Origin: Blastobasis lacticolella | Taxonomy: Eukaryota > Arthropoda > Insecta > Lepidoptera > Blastobasidae | Direction: 5' to 3' | Length of the DNA: 64,000 nt | Assembly: GCA_905147135.1 (NCBI GenBank) | Contig: LR990054.1 | Coordinates: 14,359,001-14,423,000, forward strand | Shown here: one piece after another, positions 34,491-46,010 of the stretch | Layout of the letters: every line of letters starts with the position of its first letter | How positions within the stretch are numbered: position 1 is the stretch's first letter | Position numbers and translations under genes: made by a program | The notes under the pieces: generated by a model | Database searches by the model: none | What the model was told of the DNA's origin: nothing | What the model saw: the letters and a program-made list of their open reading frames with translations, nothing else

Positions 34491-34908
34491 CTGATAATAC
34501 GTTTGAACTACAACTGCCCTAAAAACTATGGAAGCGTCTTGAACTCGCGTCTCCAGCGGCTTCTCAGCGAACTTTGGACACTGACTGTCACAAACAATTG
34601 TCCGACACAGTAACACAGCTATCATCAGCAGATCCCTGCTGGGCTGGCCTCGAGGATTCCACAATTGCACCATTGTCACAGTCTTTGTCACTCGAGTGTA
34701 AGAATTAAGTCTTTGGATGAATTAAAGCAGTACGAAAAGAGTCTCTCATCTTTTTTGTCTTTCCACTAAGCGCACAGTATTTGCATGGTTTTATATACGT
34801 TGATAGAGATGGTCAAGTAACGAAGCCGCATGTCGAGTTCATATCGATCTGTTCGAGGTTTTTTCACGCCACTTCTTTTGGCGTTTTCTTGGGTGCATAG
34901 TCCTTTAT
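34491..34908 (-). CDS. Exon 1: 5'UTR plus start codon and signal peptide (coding 34673-34491)
   Basis: The first in-frame ATG is at 34673 and an in-frame TAA lies upstream, so this start is secure. It encodes 61 residues: an Arg-containing n-region, a hydrophobic core (LLMIAVLLC, about residues 15-23), then cysteines at 23, 28 and 32. The mature start (about residue 30, CPKFAEKPLETR) runs into ASIVFRAVV, resembling the start of agrin NtA and related OB-fold domains. The donor is CAG|GTGAGT, phase 0. Upstream, a pyrimidine-rich stretch ending in TTTCAG gives a plausible acceptor at 34909, so 34674-34908 would be 5'UTR with several short upstream ATGs. That UTR boundary is inference; the coding part is well supported. 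Confidence 0.85.
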
Positions 34909-35349
34909 CTGAAACAAGAGAAAGTACACGTTAGAATTCTGACGTGGTTAATGTAGAAATTGTTAAAGACTTGTCTGTGATAGATGCCGGTCCATTTAAC
35001 AGGGCAATTAAAACATTAACAATAAACTTAAAACAACAAAAAAACATAAAAATTGTTTCCATTCATTCACCTTTATTAATAATGAAGGGATTTCTATTGT
35101 ACCTAAATGTTAAGTTATTTTTAATTTCAACTTATTAATTTACATATTACTTCAGTTTAGCCACTATTAAATACGTGGGGAGCATTAAAATTTTCAAAAA
35201 ATAATAAGAATATATTACTATGAGTGGTTAAAAATGAGTTAATTGTTTTTTAAAATATTATCCGCTTGACTAAGTGCACTTTTTAATACAAAAAAACAAT
35301 TTTGAAAAATTTATGCCACTTCTCCGTGGTGACCTAGGAAACATAATAT

Positions 35350-36160
35350 TTTTCATTGGTACACTTCGACAGCCTCCTCTGGAGATAAAAATCGTTGACC
35401 GCGTAATTGGTTCTTAATTTTTGGAAACATAAAAATCGCAAAGTCAGAACTGTATGTGGCATGGGTAATACGTTCTACGTTCTTCACCTTCAAAAATTTC
35501 TTATGACTTTTTGGCTGTGTGAGATAAGGTTTTATGGTTATTTTTACGAAGTTCGCAAATAACTTCCAGCTTACAAATGATCGTGTATCAGACGATTCTC
35601 CAAAGCAACAGTTGCCACGTGTCAACTTTTACTAAAAAAGAAGCAATCATCCGTTCAGAGATACTTTGCACGCGCCACTTTTGTAGGCTTCGGCTCTTCT
35701 TGAAAGACCCATACGCTCGACTGCTGCTTTATATTGGGATCGTAATAATAAATACGTGTTTCGTTACCTGTTACTATGTGCTCTACCAAATTGGATACCC
35801 CTTCGTTGAAGTTGGTAAGCATGACATTGCGGTCCGTTTTTGAGCAACGGTCAAAATTTGATTTTGTGGGATCCACCGCGAGCAAAGTCTATGTATAAGG
35901 ATTCCCAAATCTTCCGCTAGGTCACATGCCTGTCTACGTTAATCATACGACGCACAGCATCGATGTTTTTGTTGTTAACAGCAGTGGGCTTTCATGCACT
36001 GATATTGACCCGACCGCGCTTGCATTCTACAAACCAGCTATAAATAATCGTCTTGCATAGTGCTTCATCACCAAAAGCAGTTTGAAGGCGAACTAGGCCC
36101 TGCTGAGCTGTCAAATTACACTTCAAATCGTAGAAAATCATCACAGCCTAATTCTAAGGT
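35350..36160 (-). pseudogene. Mariner-type transposase pseudogene
   Basis: Minus-strand segments match mariner transposase in order: a DLKCNLTAQQGLVRLQTAFG block near 36110, an IYSWFVECKRGRVNIS block near 36030, TGNETRIYYYDP near 35750, VWVFQEEPKPTK near 35705, then TYSSDFAIFMFPKIKNQLRG and FLSPEEAVE near 35390. Frameshifts and stops separate them. The catalytic Asp normally found in TGDET is Asn here, while the later Asp (YSxDxA) remains, so even a repaired frame would lack a DDD triad. I could not identify the terminal repeats. Confidence 0.85.
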
Positions 36161-37394
36161 AACGCAGATACGCAATTTTTAAAATGATACTACTATTTAA
36201 AAACAAGCGACAATCAGATGAAACAAACTGTTCAAACAAATTCTACAGTCAAAGTGTTCGTTTTTCAAATGTTGTAATTACTTCTTAAATGTTGTTTAAG
36301 TATGTGGCCAGTACCGGAAACTTCCAGTGTGACCTAGTTTTAATGATTTTTTGGGACTTTATTGAAAACGAATGACGTAATTCTCACGAAGGCAAATCTC
36401 AGAGCGATTTTAGATCTTACAGTGATCGACATAAGAACGGTATAAAGTCCAAAACAACTGCGTAAAAGAGCACTTTAATGTTGCGCCTTTTGTACACTTA
36501 ATAATTCATTATACATTACTCACTAACCTCGCGTACGAATTAGGAGAATGCCCACTTTCGGTAGCCGAGAGCAAAATCTATTTCTCTTCAAGTGCCAGAC
36601 GTAGTCGCTCGGGATTAAACTCATGAGTAATGTGTAAAGTTTCACAGATCGATCTGTTACGAAGCCCGCGAGTTTCAGCAACCGTTTCGAATTGAGGTTC
36701 ATATATCCACTAAAGTGTGGGTACTGGCCAAATGTTGCGAAGCGCGATCTACCTATATTTACAGTATATATACGAAACATTTACATAATTATACGCGGTA
36801 TTGGAGTTGTATGGTATGTGCAGTTTAATAGGGCTTGCTTTGGGGTTATTGTTTCATTGTAATGGATGGCATGGGTATTTAGTTTTGGTGGTATATATGT
36901 TGACCAAGTGATTAGGCATTATATAATGTCCATTAAACGCAGTGATTCATCAAAACTAACACGCTCAACACTTCGCTCCGACGTTACTTTCTATGACAAA
37001 ACGACATTTTTGATAGTTTCGTTTTGACAAATTATCAATTCTAATATTTCAACAATATATTTTTTTCATTGTCTACTCATATTGACAGTATTCATAGTGC
37101 CCCGGCACTGTGTAAAATACCGAACTTCAGATGTTCGCTACCGATGCTATCGATTTTTAACACAGATTATGAATCACGTCGGAGGCCCCTAGGGCGGGTT
37201 GAAATTCTGAACCCAGATGTGGTCGCGGGTATCACGGAACTAAACAAACTCTTAGAAAATAGTTAAAGCAAACCATTGATGCCGTTATTATGTTCAGAGC
37301 AATATTTACCACGCATTGACGTTATCTTTTTCTGATCAATCAATATCTAATTACAATTGGATTGTGGTTACTTTTCCTAAATTTATGAAAATAG

Positions 37395-37626
37395 AATAAA
37401 TATATGCATGGACAATTCAGGTAACGCCATCTGTCCCCAAAGTTTGCAAAGCTTGTGTAATGGGTGCTAGATAAGTGATAAACTACTTATATGTATAATA
37501 AGTGTGTATTTAAAAGTATAAAACACAGAAATTAAGATTCATCACTTCAATTTCTGCTCTGCCGGAAATCCAACCCGAGACCTCTGCGTGGCAAACCGGA
37601 TGTTAACCAACTAAACCACTCAGGTC
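37395..37626 (-). repeat. SINE-G copy
   Basis: Full-length minus copy, head at 37560-37626 (ccactcaggtcg end). It is followed at once by rep-C at 37646. Confidence 0.78.
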
Positions 37627-37645
37627 GAATAGAAGATTTCTTTTG

Positions 37646-37905
37646 TCATCATCATTACAGCCCATAATATTCCACTGCAGGACTTAAGGCCTCTCCCATG
37701 AGAGGGGAGGTTATTGCCATAATCTCCATGCAGGCGGGTTGGAGATTGGAGTGTTGAAATATAGAAATAGAAAACGCTGCTGCCCATTTTCCAGCCTACG
37801 GACACTTTAGAAATTTAACCTCGAAAACATTAGTCGCCTTGTACAACACCCACGAGTGTAAGGGGTTGGTGTTATTTATTCTACTCTGCCGGACACCGCA
37901 CGGCT
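37646..37905 (-). repeat. rep-C copy
   Basis: Full minus copy from the inverted ATG tail (tcatcatcat) to gccggacaccgcacggc. Confidence 0.83.
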
Positions 37906-37998
37906 AATTTATATTGTAACTTCTTTAATACTCCAAAGTCCAAACTAAAACGTACTTAAATCGCACTCGGCGATGCACAAAAGTTTCGCATGACAACA

Positions 37999-38190
37999 GA
38001 TTCATTATCATCATCATCATCTTAGCGGCTAAGGCCGGGTTTGCTTTTCTGCTTTTCCTCATCCACTTCACTCAGCCTTGAGCATCCTTCCGTCCTACGA
38101 CGTTGGGTCTTACATCCGACGTAGCGATGTCAATTCATCGCTTCTTGGGCGTCCCGCGGGACCTCTTTCTCGCGGGGATAAATCTCGCAG
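37999..38190 (-). pseudogene. LINE-P 3' end, degenerate
   Basis: An inverted ATG tail (catcatcatcatc) followed by sequence related to the 27-kb copy (GRP..KRW region at 38130-38165), with indels. No clear TSD. Confidence 0.7.
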
Positions 38191-38796
38191 GCAAGCACTT
38201 TCACAGTAGTAAGCTCTACAAATGTACATATACATAGACACACTTCTTCCATCCACATGATAGCTCACCCATACCATTGTCAACTATCAAAAGTAAAACT
38301 CCATTATTTCTTGATTGGTGTCGACATGTAATCTCTGATTTTCATGGAACAGAGAATACTATTTAGGGGTCAAAGTGGAGTGTGCTAATGTTTGTGTAGG
38401 AAAGTTTACTTTGCGTACACATAGCTATATCAACAGTGTGCCTAATATTGCTGCCCTCTTCAATCTACAGGTCGATCGTTAATAAGAACACGACAGGTTA
38501 CGTAATCAATAAATCAGAGGTGGTATAGGGCATTGGGGTATGTCAGGGGTATGGCGATAGCTTTTCAAAGAGCCAGTTAAAATAGTTATACCTAATAAAA
38601 ATAATAACGGGCCATCTCTCCCTGAGAAACTCTCGGCATCTGAGAAATTCAGTCTTGATTCTAGACTAAATCTTAGAAAATCGTATCTAACCAACGCCAT
38701 CAATTACGATTACTCGAATTAACTTGAACTAAAAAATCGGCTGTCAGAAAACCATTCTAGACAAAATATACATTTTAATAATCATTTACTTACTGA

Positions 38797-39143
38797 AGAC
38801 CTGAGTGGTTCAATCGATTTACATGCCGATCTGCCACGCAGAGGTCCCGGGTTCGAATCCCGGCCGAGCAGAAATTGAAATGGTGAATTAAATTTTTGTT
38901 ACGGATCTGGATGTAGATAGATAGATAGATACACTCTTTATTGCACACAAAATTACAATTTCAAAATTTTACTTTCAATAATTATGGTCAAAAGCTGCCT
39001 TATCGCTACAAACGATCTATGTTTAATAAATATATATTATTTTAAATCAGTCTAGTCTATTTGATCTAACACCCATAGCACAAGCTTTGCTTACTTTGCT
39101 AGATGACTCTGTGTGAATTTGTCCAAGCATACATATTTATTTT
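38797..39143 (+). repeat. SINE-G copy split by a LINE end
   Basis: Gly-tRNA-like head (gacctgagtggttcaatcg; box B gggttcgaatcccggcc at 38849) and 3' end (39059-39143) are separated by ~145 bp holding (TAGA)n and an inverted tgtgtgcaataaagag, the 3' end of a LINE as at 41220. Confidence 0.78.
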
Positions 39144-39625
39144 AATTAGATTTCATTACTTCAAGACATAAACACTCATTAGTCTCAAGCTATAACGCCC
39201 TCGAAAGAAGTTTTTGGTCTCAACCCGCCGACTGCGAACCTAACAATATTGTGTGACCGCAAAAACTAGTGGCTTTGAGACAAATTGCGGAGTAAGACTT
39301 CCCACAGAGTTTTACCCGCAAAATGAGCAGGGAGCTCGTCTAGACCCACCGCAATTTATTTTATCTGACTCCAACGAGCTTTTGGTGACTAATTTACAAC
39401 TTTTTTGCTGATGTCAGATGTAGCTAGTACTTACGACTTTTGTCGGTTTTTTCATATTCATTCCAGATGGTTTAAACACCTAGTTACTATGAGGTGGGAA
39501 TAAGTTTTGTGATATGTGTGTACTATAAAGAAAGAAATCGTGTTTATTTTTTAAACAGTTGGTTCAATAAACTTTTCTAAGTTTATTAAACTTAGGTGCA
39601 TATCTTGACACGTAAATGATTTTGA

Positions 39626-39888
39626 CGACCTGAGTGGTTCAGTGGTCAACATGTCGGTCTGCCACACAAGAGGTCCCGGTTTCGATTCCTGGCCGGGCAG
39701 AAATTGAAATGATGAATTTTAATTTCTGTTACAGGTGTGGGTGTTCTATATATTATAAGGAAGTATGTATTTATTTTAAAAGCATAAACGTACAATATCT
39801 GTTATCTAGCACCCACAGTACAGTAGTTGGGGCTAGATGGCCCTGTGTGAATTTGTACACAAGTATTTATTATCATTATTATTTAAAA
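39626..39888 (+). repeat. SINE-G copy
   Basis: Complete: head gacctgagtggttcagtgg, box B region 39671-39695, body, end gtgtgaatttgtacac then an ATTATT tail. Confidence 0.85.
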
Positions 39889-40479
39889 TATTCCCATTAA
39901 GAAACTACGCTACACCGAGACCAAATCTTAACACGCTAAGTTACTGTTAACTTTATGACACCGATTTTGTAACTCCTAAATGCTTAAGAATCAACTTAAG
40001 CGTCGTCAAAGTTTAGTGCAATCGGGCATTAGTTAATAGGAAATAGAAATAATTACATCTTATTATTAAAAATTATGTACCTATTATTTTTATCCTTATA
40101 ATACTAAGCAGTAAGTTAGCAGCTACCATAACTTAGGGACGTTTGCAATACCAAGGCCTCCAGTCCGCTATTTTTAGTTCTATCACAATTCGATTCGATT
40201 AAAATTTGATTACAACTCGAGACAAATTGGGTGCTTTTCAAAATATTGTAGCTTGTAATCGAATAGACTCGGCGCTCCCCTTCTAAAATCTATATACCAA
40301 GAGACTGGACAAATACCAGTGTACATAACCGTGTTAAACTGCGAATGAGCTATTACTCAATTTACGGACTCGAGGCCCAGGCTAGCGTATCGCCGACCCG
40401 TAAAACACGTTACACTGGCAGCAAATTAGCGACATCCTTCCATCGCCAATGCCACTGTTCCCCTCCCCCTAAATTTTAA

Positions 40480-41255
40480 TATTATGTTATTAAAATGGTA
40501 AAGTGGATATAGTGCTCGTCGTACTGCCCTTTAATTTTTCTTACTATCCATCTCTCCGGTTCACTGGTAGAGAAGCTATGAAGCTTTAAGTCCGCCATTT
40601 TACGTAATAATGCATGAAGTTTTATATAAATAATAAATGCATTAAAACTTGCCCAGTCAGGCGGCTTAACTCGATCGATATGTCCCGCTATGGCCTACCT
40701 GTCTTAATATATTAATAATCTTAACCCGGTCCGGTCTAAATCCGGTCTCCTGCTTATCTCCGAGAGCACTTTTGCTACCTAGGAGACGGTCATGACCGTG
40801 CGCTGCGGCTTCGGACAACATTCTGTCGGCCCCGTTCACGCGGGTACTACTACGACTCGTTTACGGTAAGGGCAACTCGCTTGTGAAATGATCTGCCGGG
40901 GGAGATTCGACAGTCGGAGTCATTGTCTAGTTTTAAGTCAAAACTTTGTAAATGCCTTTTAGCGAAAGATTTGTGGAACTTTATTTTAGTATATAAAGTT
41001 TTTCATATAAATATGTACGTATATTATCTATATATATTGTAGCCTATAGTGTGTATATACTAATGTTGTTTACCTAGATGATTAATGCTATTTTGTTGCT
41101 TGTCTGACTCATATTTATCTTTTTCTCTTTCTAGAGAAGGGTTGCCTGGAAGAGATCGCTGGTAGCGATAAGGCCGCCTTTGCCCACAATATTTGAGACC
41201 TGTTAAATTGTCTTTTTTTTAATTTTGTGTGCAATAAAGAGTATATATATATATA
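40480..41255 (+). repeat. Two LINE 3' ends and a (TA)n tail
   Basis: At 40480-40650 is a 3'UTR with 'cggttcactggtagagaagc', shared with 59030-59175. At 40735-41255 is an ORF2 tail (a plus-frame block around 40885-40955 with LPGEIRQSESLSSFKSKL) followed by a 3'UTR ending gtgtgcaataaagag and (TA)n. Confidence 0.6.
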
Positions 41256-42039
41256 TCTATCTAATCGTTATGACATAACGACCGAAATCGATAAGTTTGC
41301 GATCGCTATGTATTTCGAGACTGCATCCCCAAAAGTGACATACATGTATCAAATCTCAATAACGTACTCAAATATACTTTTCCTACTCCAACTCCAAACT
41401 GCAGAAACCATTGCAATTTTTTGCTCAAATTAACTAAATCGCGATAACATTGCAGCTCTTTCAGAAATAAGAAATTACTGTTATTCCACTAACATATGTC
41501 CCAAATCTCTTGAGAAATTGGGTGAGCTAGAAACGTCAGGTCAGCCTGAGCACCATCGCCGAAGAAAGTCTTGAGTAGACAGACGCTTCTTATCACTCCA
41601 ACTTTCCTAACCTAAATTATGCTCCTCTCATGTTTTTTCAGTAGATGAAAGACCCCCTTATCTTTAAGTATGAGCCAGAGAGGGTACTCAAGCTGGCTTA
41701 AAGAGCTCAACAGACACGGCGTGAGACTTACCGAAGGCTCTGTTTGATGGATTAAGAGCCGCTGTATAAATTGCATTAGAGAAGGAAGGCTGTAATAATT
41801 GCTACGCATGGAGCGAGTAATGTATTAAAGCATGTGTCGGATTTTATAGCCTTAAAGGATCTAAAAGTGATGATCCAAGCGCACAGATTCTAGCTACGGC
41901 TTTATAAACGTGGCGTTGATTTGTCGAAATTCAGTGAGTTGTCTTATTATTAATGCATACATGGGTCGGTGTGGAGACTACACGTGTTAGAGGTATACTT
42001 TTGAATTAAATTATAATGAAAAGGTAGCGCGTAATATTT

Positions 42040-42140
42040 TTTTTTCGTACGCATACCGGCAAGCGATCTAGTTATTATGTAATAAAGTAAAAAAGTCACC
42101 GCTGCATATAGACATTAGCAACACCAGGTGTTTAGCCTCT
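42040..42140 (-). repeat. LINE-J 3' fragment
   Basis: Diverged copy of the 'gcaagc ... taaaaaagtcaccgctgcat ... acattagcaacaccag' block. Confidence 0.45.
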
Positions 42141-42354
42141 GGGTTGCTTACCTCTATAACACTGCTCTGACAGCAAAAACGGAAAATTCCCCTCCACTGC
42201 AAAGCCACGGGTCTTTCTTCCCTCTCGCCTACTACAACAGTCAGGCGGCTCTATTCGAACGGGATAGATACCCCGCTATGCCCTACCTCTCTGAAGGAGA
42301 GTGGACACCGCCGCCTTAGGACACCAGCAATTATCAGGTGACTTGCCCGCCTCT

Positions 42355-42588
42355 AATGAGAGACTCAGCTATGTACATTAGTTAAACACTAAACGATGCT
42401 CTTACGGCGAGGAAATACATCGATTGAATGTGTAACCATGATCCAATCTGGTCAGGTTCCCTGTTAACATGGTCGTGGAGGTCAGATGACAGTGCCTTCA
42501 CTTATACTTGACCTGCCATATCCTGGACCGTGGTCAATGCGGTCCCCGGACCCTCGAGCGCGTTAGTTCAATCGGGACATTAACGGAC
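42355..42588 (+). repeat. SINE-S copy, 5' truncated
   Basis: The tRNA head is missing; the body (atgtacattagtt, ccatgatccaatctggtcag) and the terminal gggacattaacg are present. Confidence 0.78.
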
Positions 42589-43401
42589 CACCATCCTATC
42601 ATACTAGGTGAGGTTAGCAACACGTCGCTATCTTGCACCAAACCGAAGCTGTCTAACGATTCCAGCTCAATTTACTACAAACCTTGTTCTAGCAAACCTA
42701 ACACTAACAAAGACTTTGCCGTATGGACCCAGACAGAGTGGAATGGCAAAGCCTTTCTCTCAAGGGTTTACAAGGCGACTAATGCCTTAAAGACACACCG
42801 TCCAAGCCTTTCGTTGTCCACGAATTTAGTAACAAAGAGAGGCGACATATGTTTTTGTATTGTTCTTAAAGTATGTTCGCCGTTTTCTATCGTTTTCTTT
42901 CATTATAGATGTAGTGTACTAGACCTCACTAGCACCTACACCTACATACTTTCGCTGTTATATCTACCAAGATGGAGATTTAACCTATTTAACTAACCCT
43001 TCAGTTTTGCAGCAAAACGAAGTTATTATAACGTACCTACGACTAATTGTATTAGATTTAGATATAGATCCAGCGAACTACAGTGTAGTAGTTCGCTGTA
43101 CAGAACACAATAAACATAAGCCCAAGAGATTTGTACACAATGTGTACAAATTGTGTTTTCAGGCCATGAACAGTATTACGTAATAACCTAGAATTAATCG
43201 TTAATAGACACGACTTCCGTAATAGCAGCTATTATGTTTGTATACGACGCAGTATCTGAAATTATGATATTACTATTGTTTACGCCTAATTGTATTAACA
43301 AGTAAGGGGAGTCAGTTGGATATTATCAGAATAACTGATATGCTGACTGAAGGAAGACTGTGGTTTCCATCAGCTGAGACTCGATTTATAGCCACACGTC
43401 A

Positions 43402-43540
43402 TTCATCATCATTATCATCTTGGCGTCAAGATTCCGGTGTGCTCTTGAGCGTGAGGGTCCGGGGTCCGCTTTGACCATGATCCAGGACTTGGCTGACCAG
43501 GTAAGTGTGGAGCGACTACTATCTGACCTCCATCTGACGC
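43402..43540 (-). repeat. SINE-S 3' fragment
   Basis: Inverted ATG tail (atcatcattatcatc), then the 3' end with 'ttgaccatgatccagg'. Confidence 0.72.
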
Positions 43541-44539
43541 CCGAACCATCTGAACATCCGTTTTCTATTTTTGACACTACATAATCACACCTTTCACGGA
43601 AATTCTGAATCCACCTTGACAATAATGTACAAATCGACTCTCAACGATTATGAATACAAATTCATCTGTTACCCTGTTAATTGCGTATCGGTTTGCGGTT
43701 GAAAGCAATCCTTGAATCGTCCTCCGGTGGGATGAAATGAAACACCACAGGGATAGAATAGCAATTATTGGAAAACCAATGTATCCATTGGCCAGGGAAC
43801 GTGGCCGCGGGCTGTGTGAGCACTCGGTATAATCCAGATAGCTTCCAGATATATTTCTTTTTCATTTAGGTGGAGAATGTGTGGTATCGAAATTAGTTGT
43901 AAAAAAATACAGTGCAAGGTTTTGTTCAGGATATTGAGTGAGCGACTAATAATAATGAAAAAAATAAAAATTAACTCATACATCATAATTACGTATTTGG
44001 CTTAAGGTCTCTTCTACCTACGTAGAAATATGTTTATTAATAAAGTGAATACTTCTGTCTCCAATGCATTCCATAATCATCGTCATATAGTAAATGAATG
44101 TACCCTAGATACATCTTTAAAAATAAAAAAAATATGCCGTCATGGGGCCCTGAACTACTGAACCAGACCTTGCTCAACCTCGCTCGCTGGCTCGGTCTGA
44201 CTAGATATTTAAAGTGTGAATTTGAGATATTACTATTGATTTATTTAAGTATAGTATATAGTCTTTGAATATAACTAATTATAAAATGATAAATTATAAC
44301 TATCATTATTGATCTTTTTTCCGTCTACACTTCCACACTTAATAGTTTAATCTTGTTTAATTTACCACTACCAAATAAATTATGAACGACTTCAAAATTA
44401 CTCCTTAGCCAAAGGACAATCGATACAATTTCGAGCGCGATAAGTCCTTATAACGAATTCGAGTTTTACGTTGAAAGTTAAAAACTGTACTAAAAGCCTT
44501 GACCTCCTCATTCCTCCATTTCATTACACAAACTTAATT

Positions 44540-44700
44540 TAAAACTTCCACAAACTTTTTGTGCGTGATAAAAAGAAATTCAGACGCGAAATTCCTGCCT
44601 ATGCGTGGACCAAGAATGCTGCCCTGTGGTACCCCGAAATTCCGAAAAGGGTACACCGGTGGCTGAGTGGCGGTTATAATCGTGAAAAATGAGAGTTTAA
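44540..44700 (-). pseudogene. Jockey/CR1/R1-like reverse transcriptase fragment
   Basis: The minus frame has FGVPQGSILGP (44600-44640), the RT motif typical of jockey, CR1 and R1 elements and clearly different from the GVRQGD of RTE-1. No other RT motif is visible near it. Confidence 0.7.
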
Positions 44701-44988
44701 TTTCTTTCTTCCCCCACATGCCGTTGTCAGATCATTTGTTTGGTTATAACTCAGCGGGTAAATGTGGCGAATGATCCCTCGGATCGCATTATGCCTATAT
44801 TGGGTTACAGCGGTGAGAACAATGCTTTGCCGCGTCAATCAGGGCTTCGTATGAGGTTTCGATCGTTTATTATGGGTCTGACGTTGCTGTCCTATGCTCC
44901 AGTGGTGTTAAAAAGTCACAGAAGAGGTGATTTGCAAGGTGTATGTAGAAATATCAATAAGTCAAAAACGATTCAATATGATACGATT

Positions 44989-45246
44989 GGCCGTTTGGTG
45001 TCCGGCAGAGTAGAATAGCACCAACCCCTTACACTCTTGGGTGTCGTACAAGGCGACTAATGTTTTCGAGGCATAATATCAAGAGTCTCCGTAGCCTGGA
45101 AAATGGGCTGCAGCATTTTCCATTGTTATACTTAAACACTGCGATCTTCAACCCGCCTGCCAAGCGTGGAGATTATGGCAATATCCTCCCCTTTCGTGGG
45201 AGAGGCCTTAAGTCCTGCAGTGGACTGTTACGGGCTGTGATGATGA
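44989..45246 (+). repeat. rep-C copy
   Basis: Full plus copy from ggccgtttggtgtccggcag to gggctgtgatgatgac. Confidence 0.85.
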
Positions 45247-45934
45247 CTGTGCTTAGTAAGAGCGCTTACCATAAAAATACAAATCTGTACCAGAAATAAT
45301 AAGTCCAAATAAAATTCACGAATAACGGACTAAAACAACGCTAAAACATTGCTTTATCCTCCAATATTTATTTAACGTCTCCACAAAACCCCAGCGAGCC
45401 CAGATGTGTTGAACTTTTTATAAACAAAAACTCAAAACACACATTACATTGCACAAAACGACTCAAGAGGGTCACATTTTTTTATGTTATCCTCGAAACC
45501 CACCGTGTACAACAAAATATCCCTGGCAAATGGGAGACAAACGAAAAAAGCCTACCGTATAAATCTTCCATGTTGTGGGGTTGTATCCTTTGGTTGTAGT
45601 ACATTTATTCGGAGCCGTAAGTCAACTTTTAATTGCATAATACATATTATCGCTAAATAGGTACGTTATTAAATACATTGTTACTATCAGGTGGACTGCC
45701 TGTTTGTCACTGCAAAATCTATCTATTTAACTAGCATAAAAAATCTTGTTTGCTTATGTTTTTCTTATCTTTATTTTGTTCCTGCAAAGGTTTTCCTCAA
45801 CAGTTAAGGCCAGATTGAATAGGCTCTTTCAATTACAAAGCCAATTATTACCACTACTAGGTAAGTGAGATGGCTTAAAACATGTCTTGTTAGAATCTCG
45901 CACCATAATTATCCCAGCGACCAATAATAAACAA

Positions 45935-46010
45935 TATCGGCTTCTGCCAGGGTCCGCTTTCTTACTCTTCCTCCTTTACAGCGAAAGGTCTTCAGCATTC
46001 TTGTATCGTA
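45935..46010 (-). pseudogene. LINE-P fragment
   Basis: About 75 bp related to the LINE-P end (gccagggtccgctttcttac and the following stretch), diverged. Confidence 0.55.

Larger units (their letters stand above)
1489..34908 (-). other. Gene model: secreted TSP1 + TSPN/LamG protein, 8 coding exons, 3' incomplete
   Basis: Eight minus-strand exons join without a frame break: 183, 101, 209, 141, 203, 185, 124 and about 73 nt. The first seven total 1146 nt, exactly 382 codons. Split codons close properly at each junction (CG+A, G+GC, G+GG, AG+C). Layout of the product: signal peptide (~1-29), a region with NtA/TIMP-like features (~30-160), a thrombospondin type 1 repeat (166-211), then a TSPN/laminin-G-like domain (~230-405). 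Such proteins are secreted and act in the extracellular matrix. The gene continues past the left edge. The TSPN end (GDLEQL...QC) is like that of collagens, so a collagen (XV/XVIII multiplexin type or V/XI type) or a NELL-like protein is possible. The 10-kb intron 4 holds an RTE insertion. Confidence is high for the exon chain and low for the family name. Confidence 0.85.

Noticed and set aside
42508..42996. 162-residue plus-strand frame
   Set aside because: Starts in a SINE-S end and crosses a rep-C fragment; no domain and low-complexity ending.
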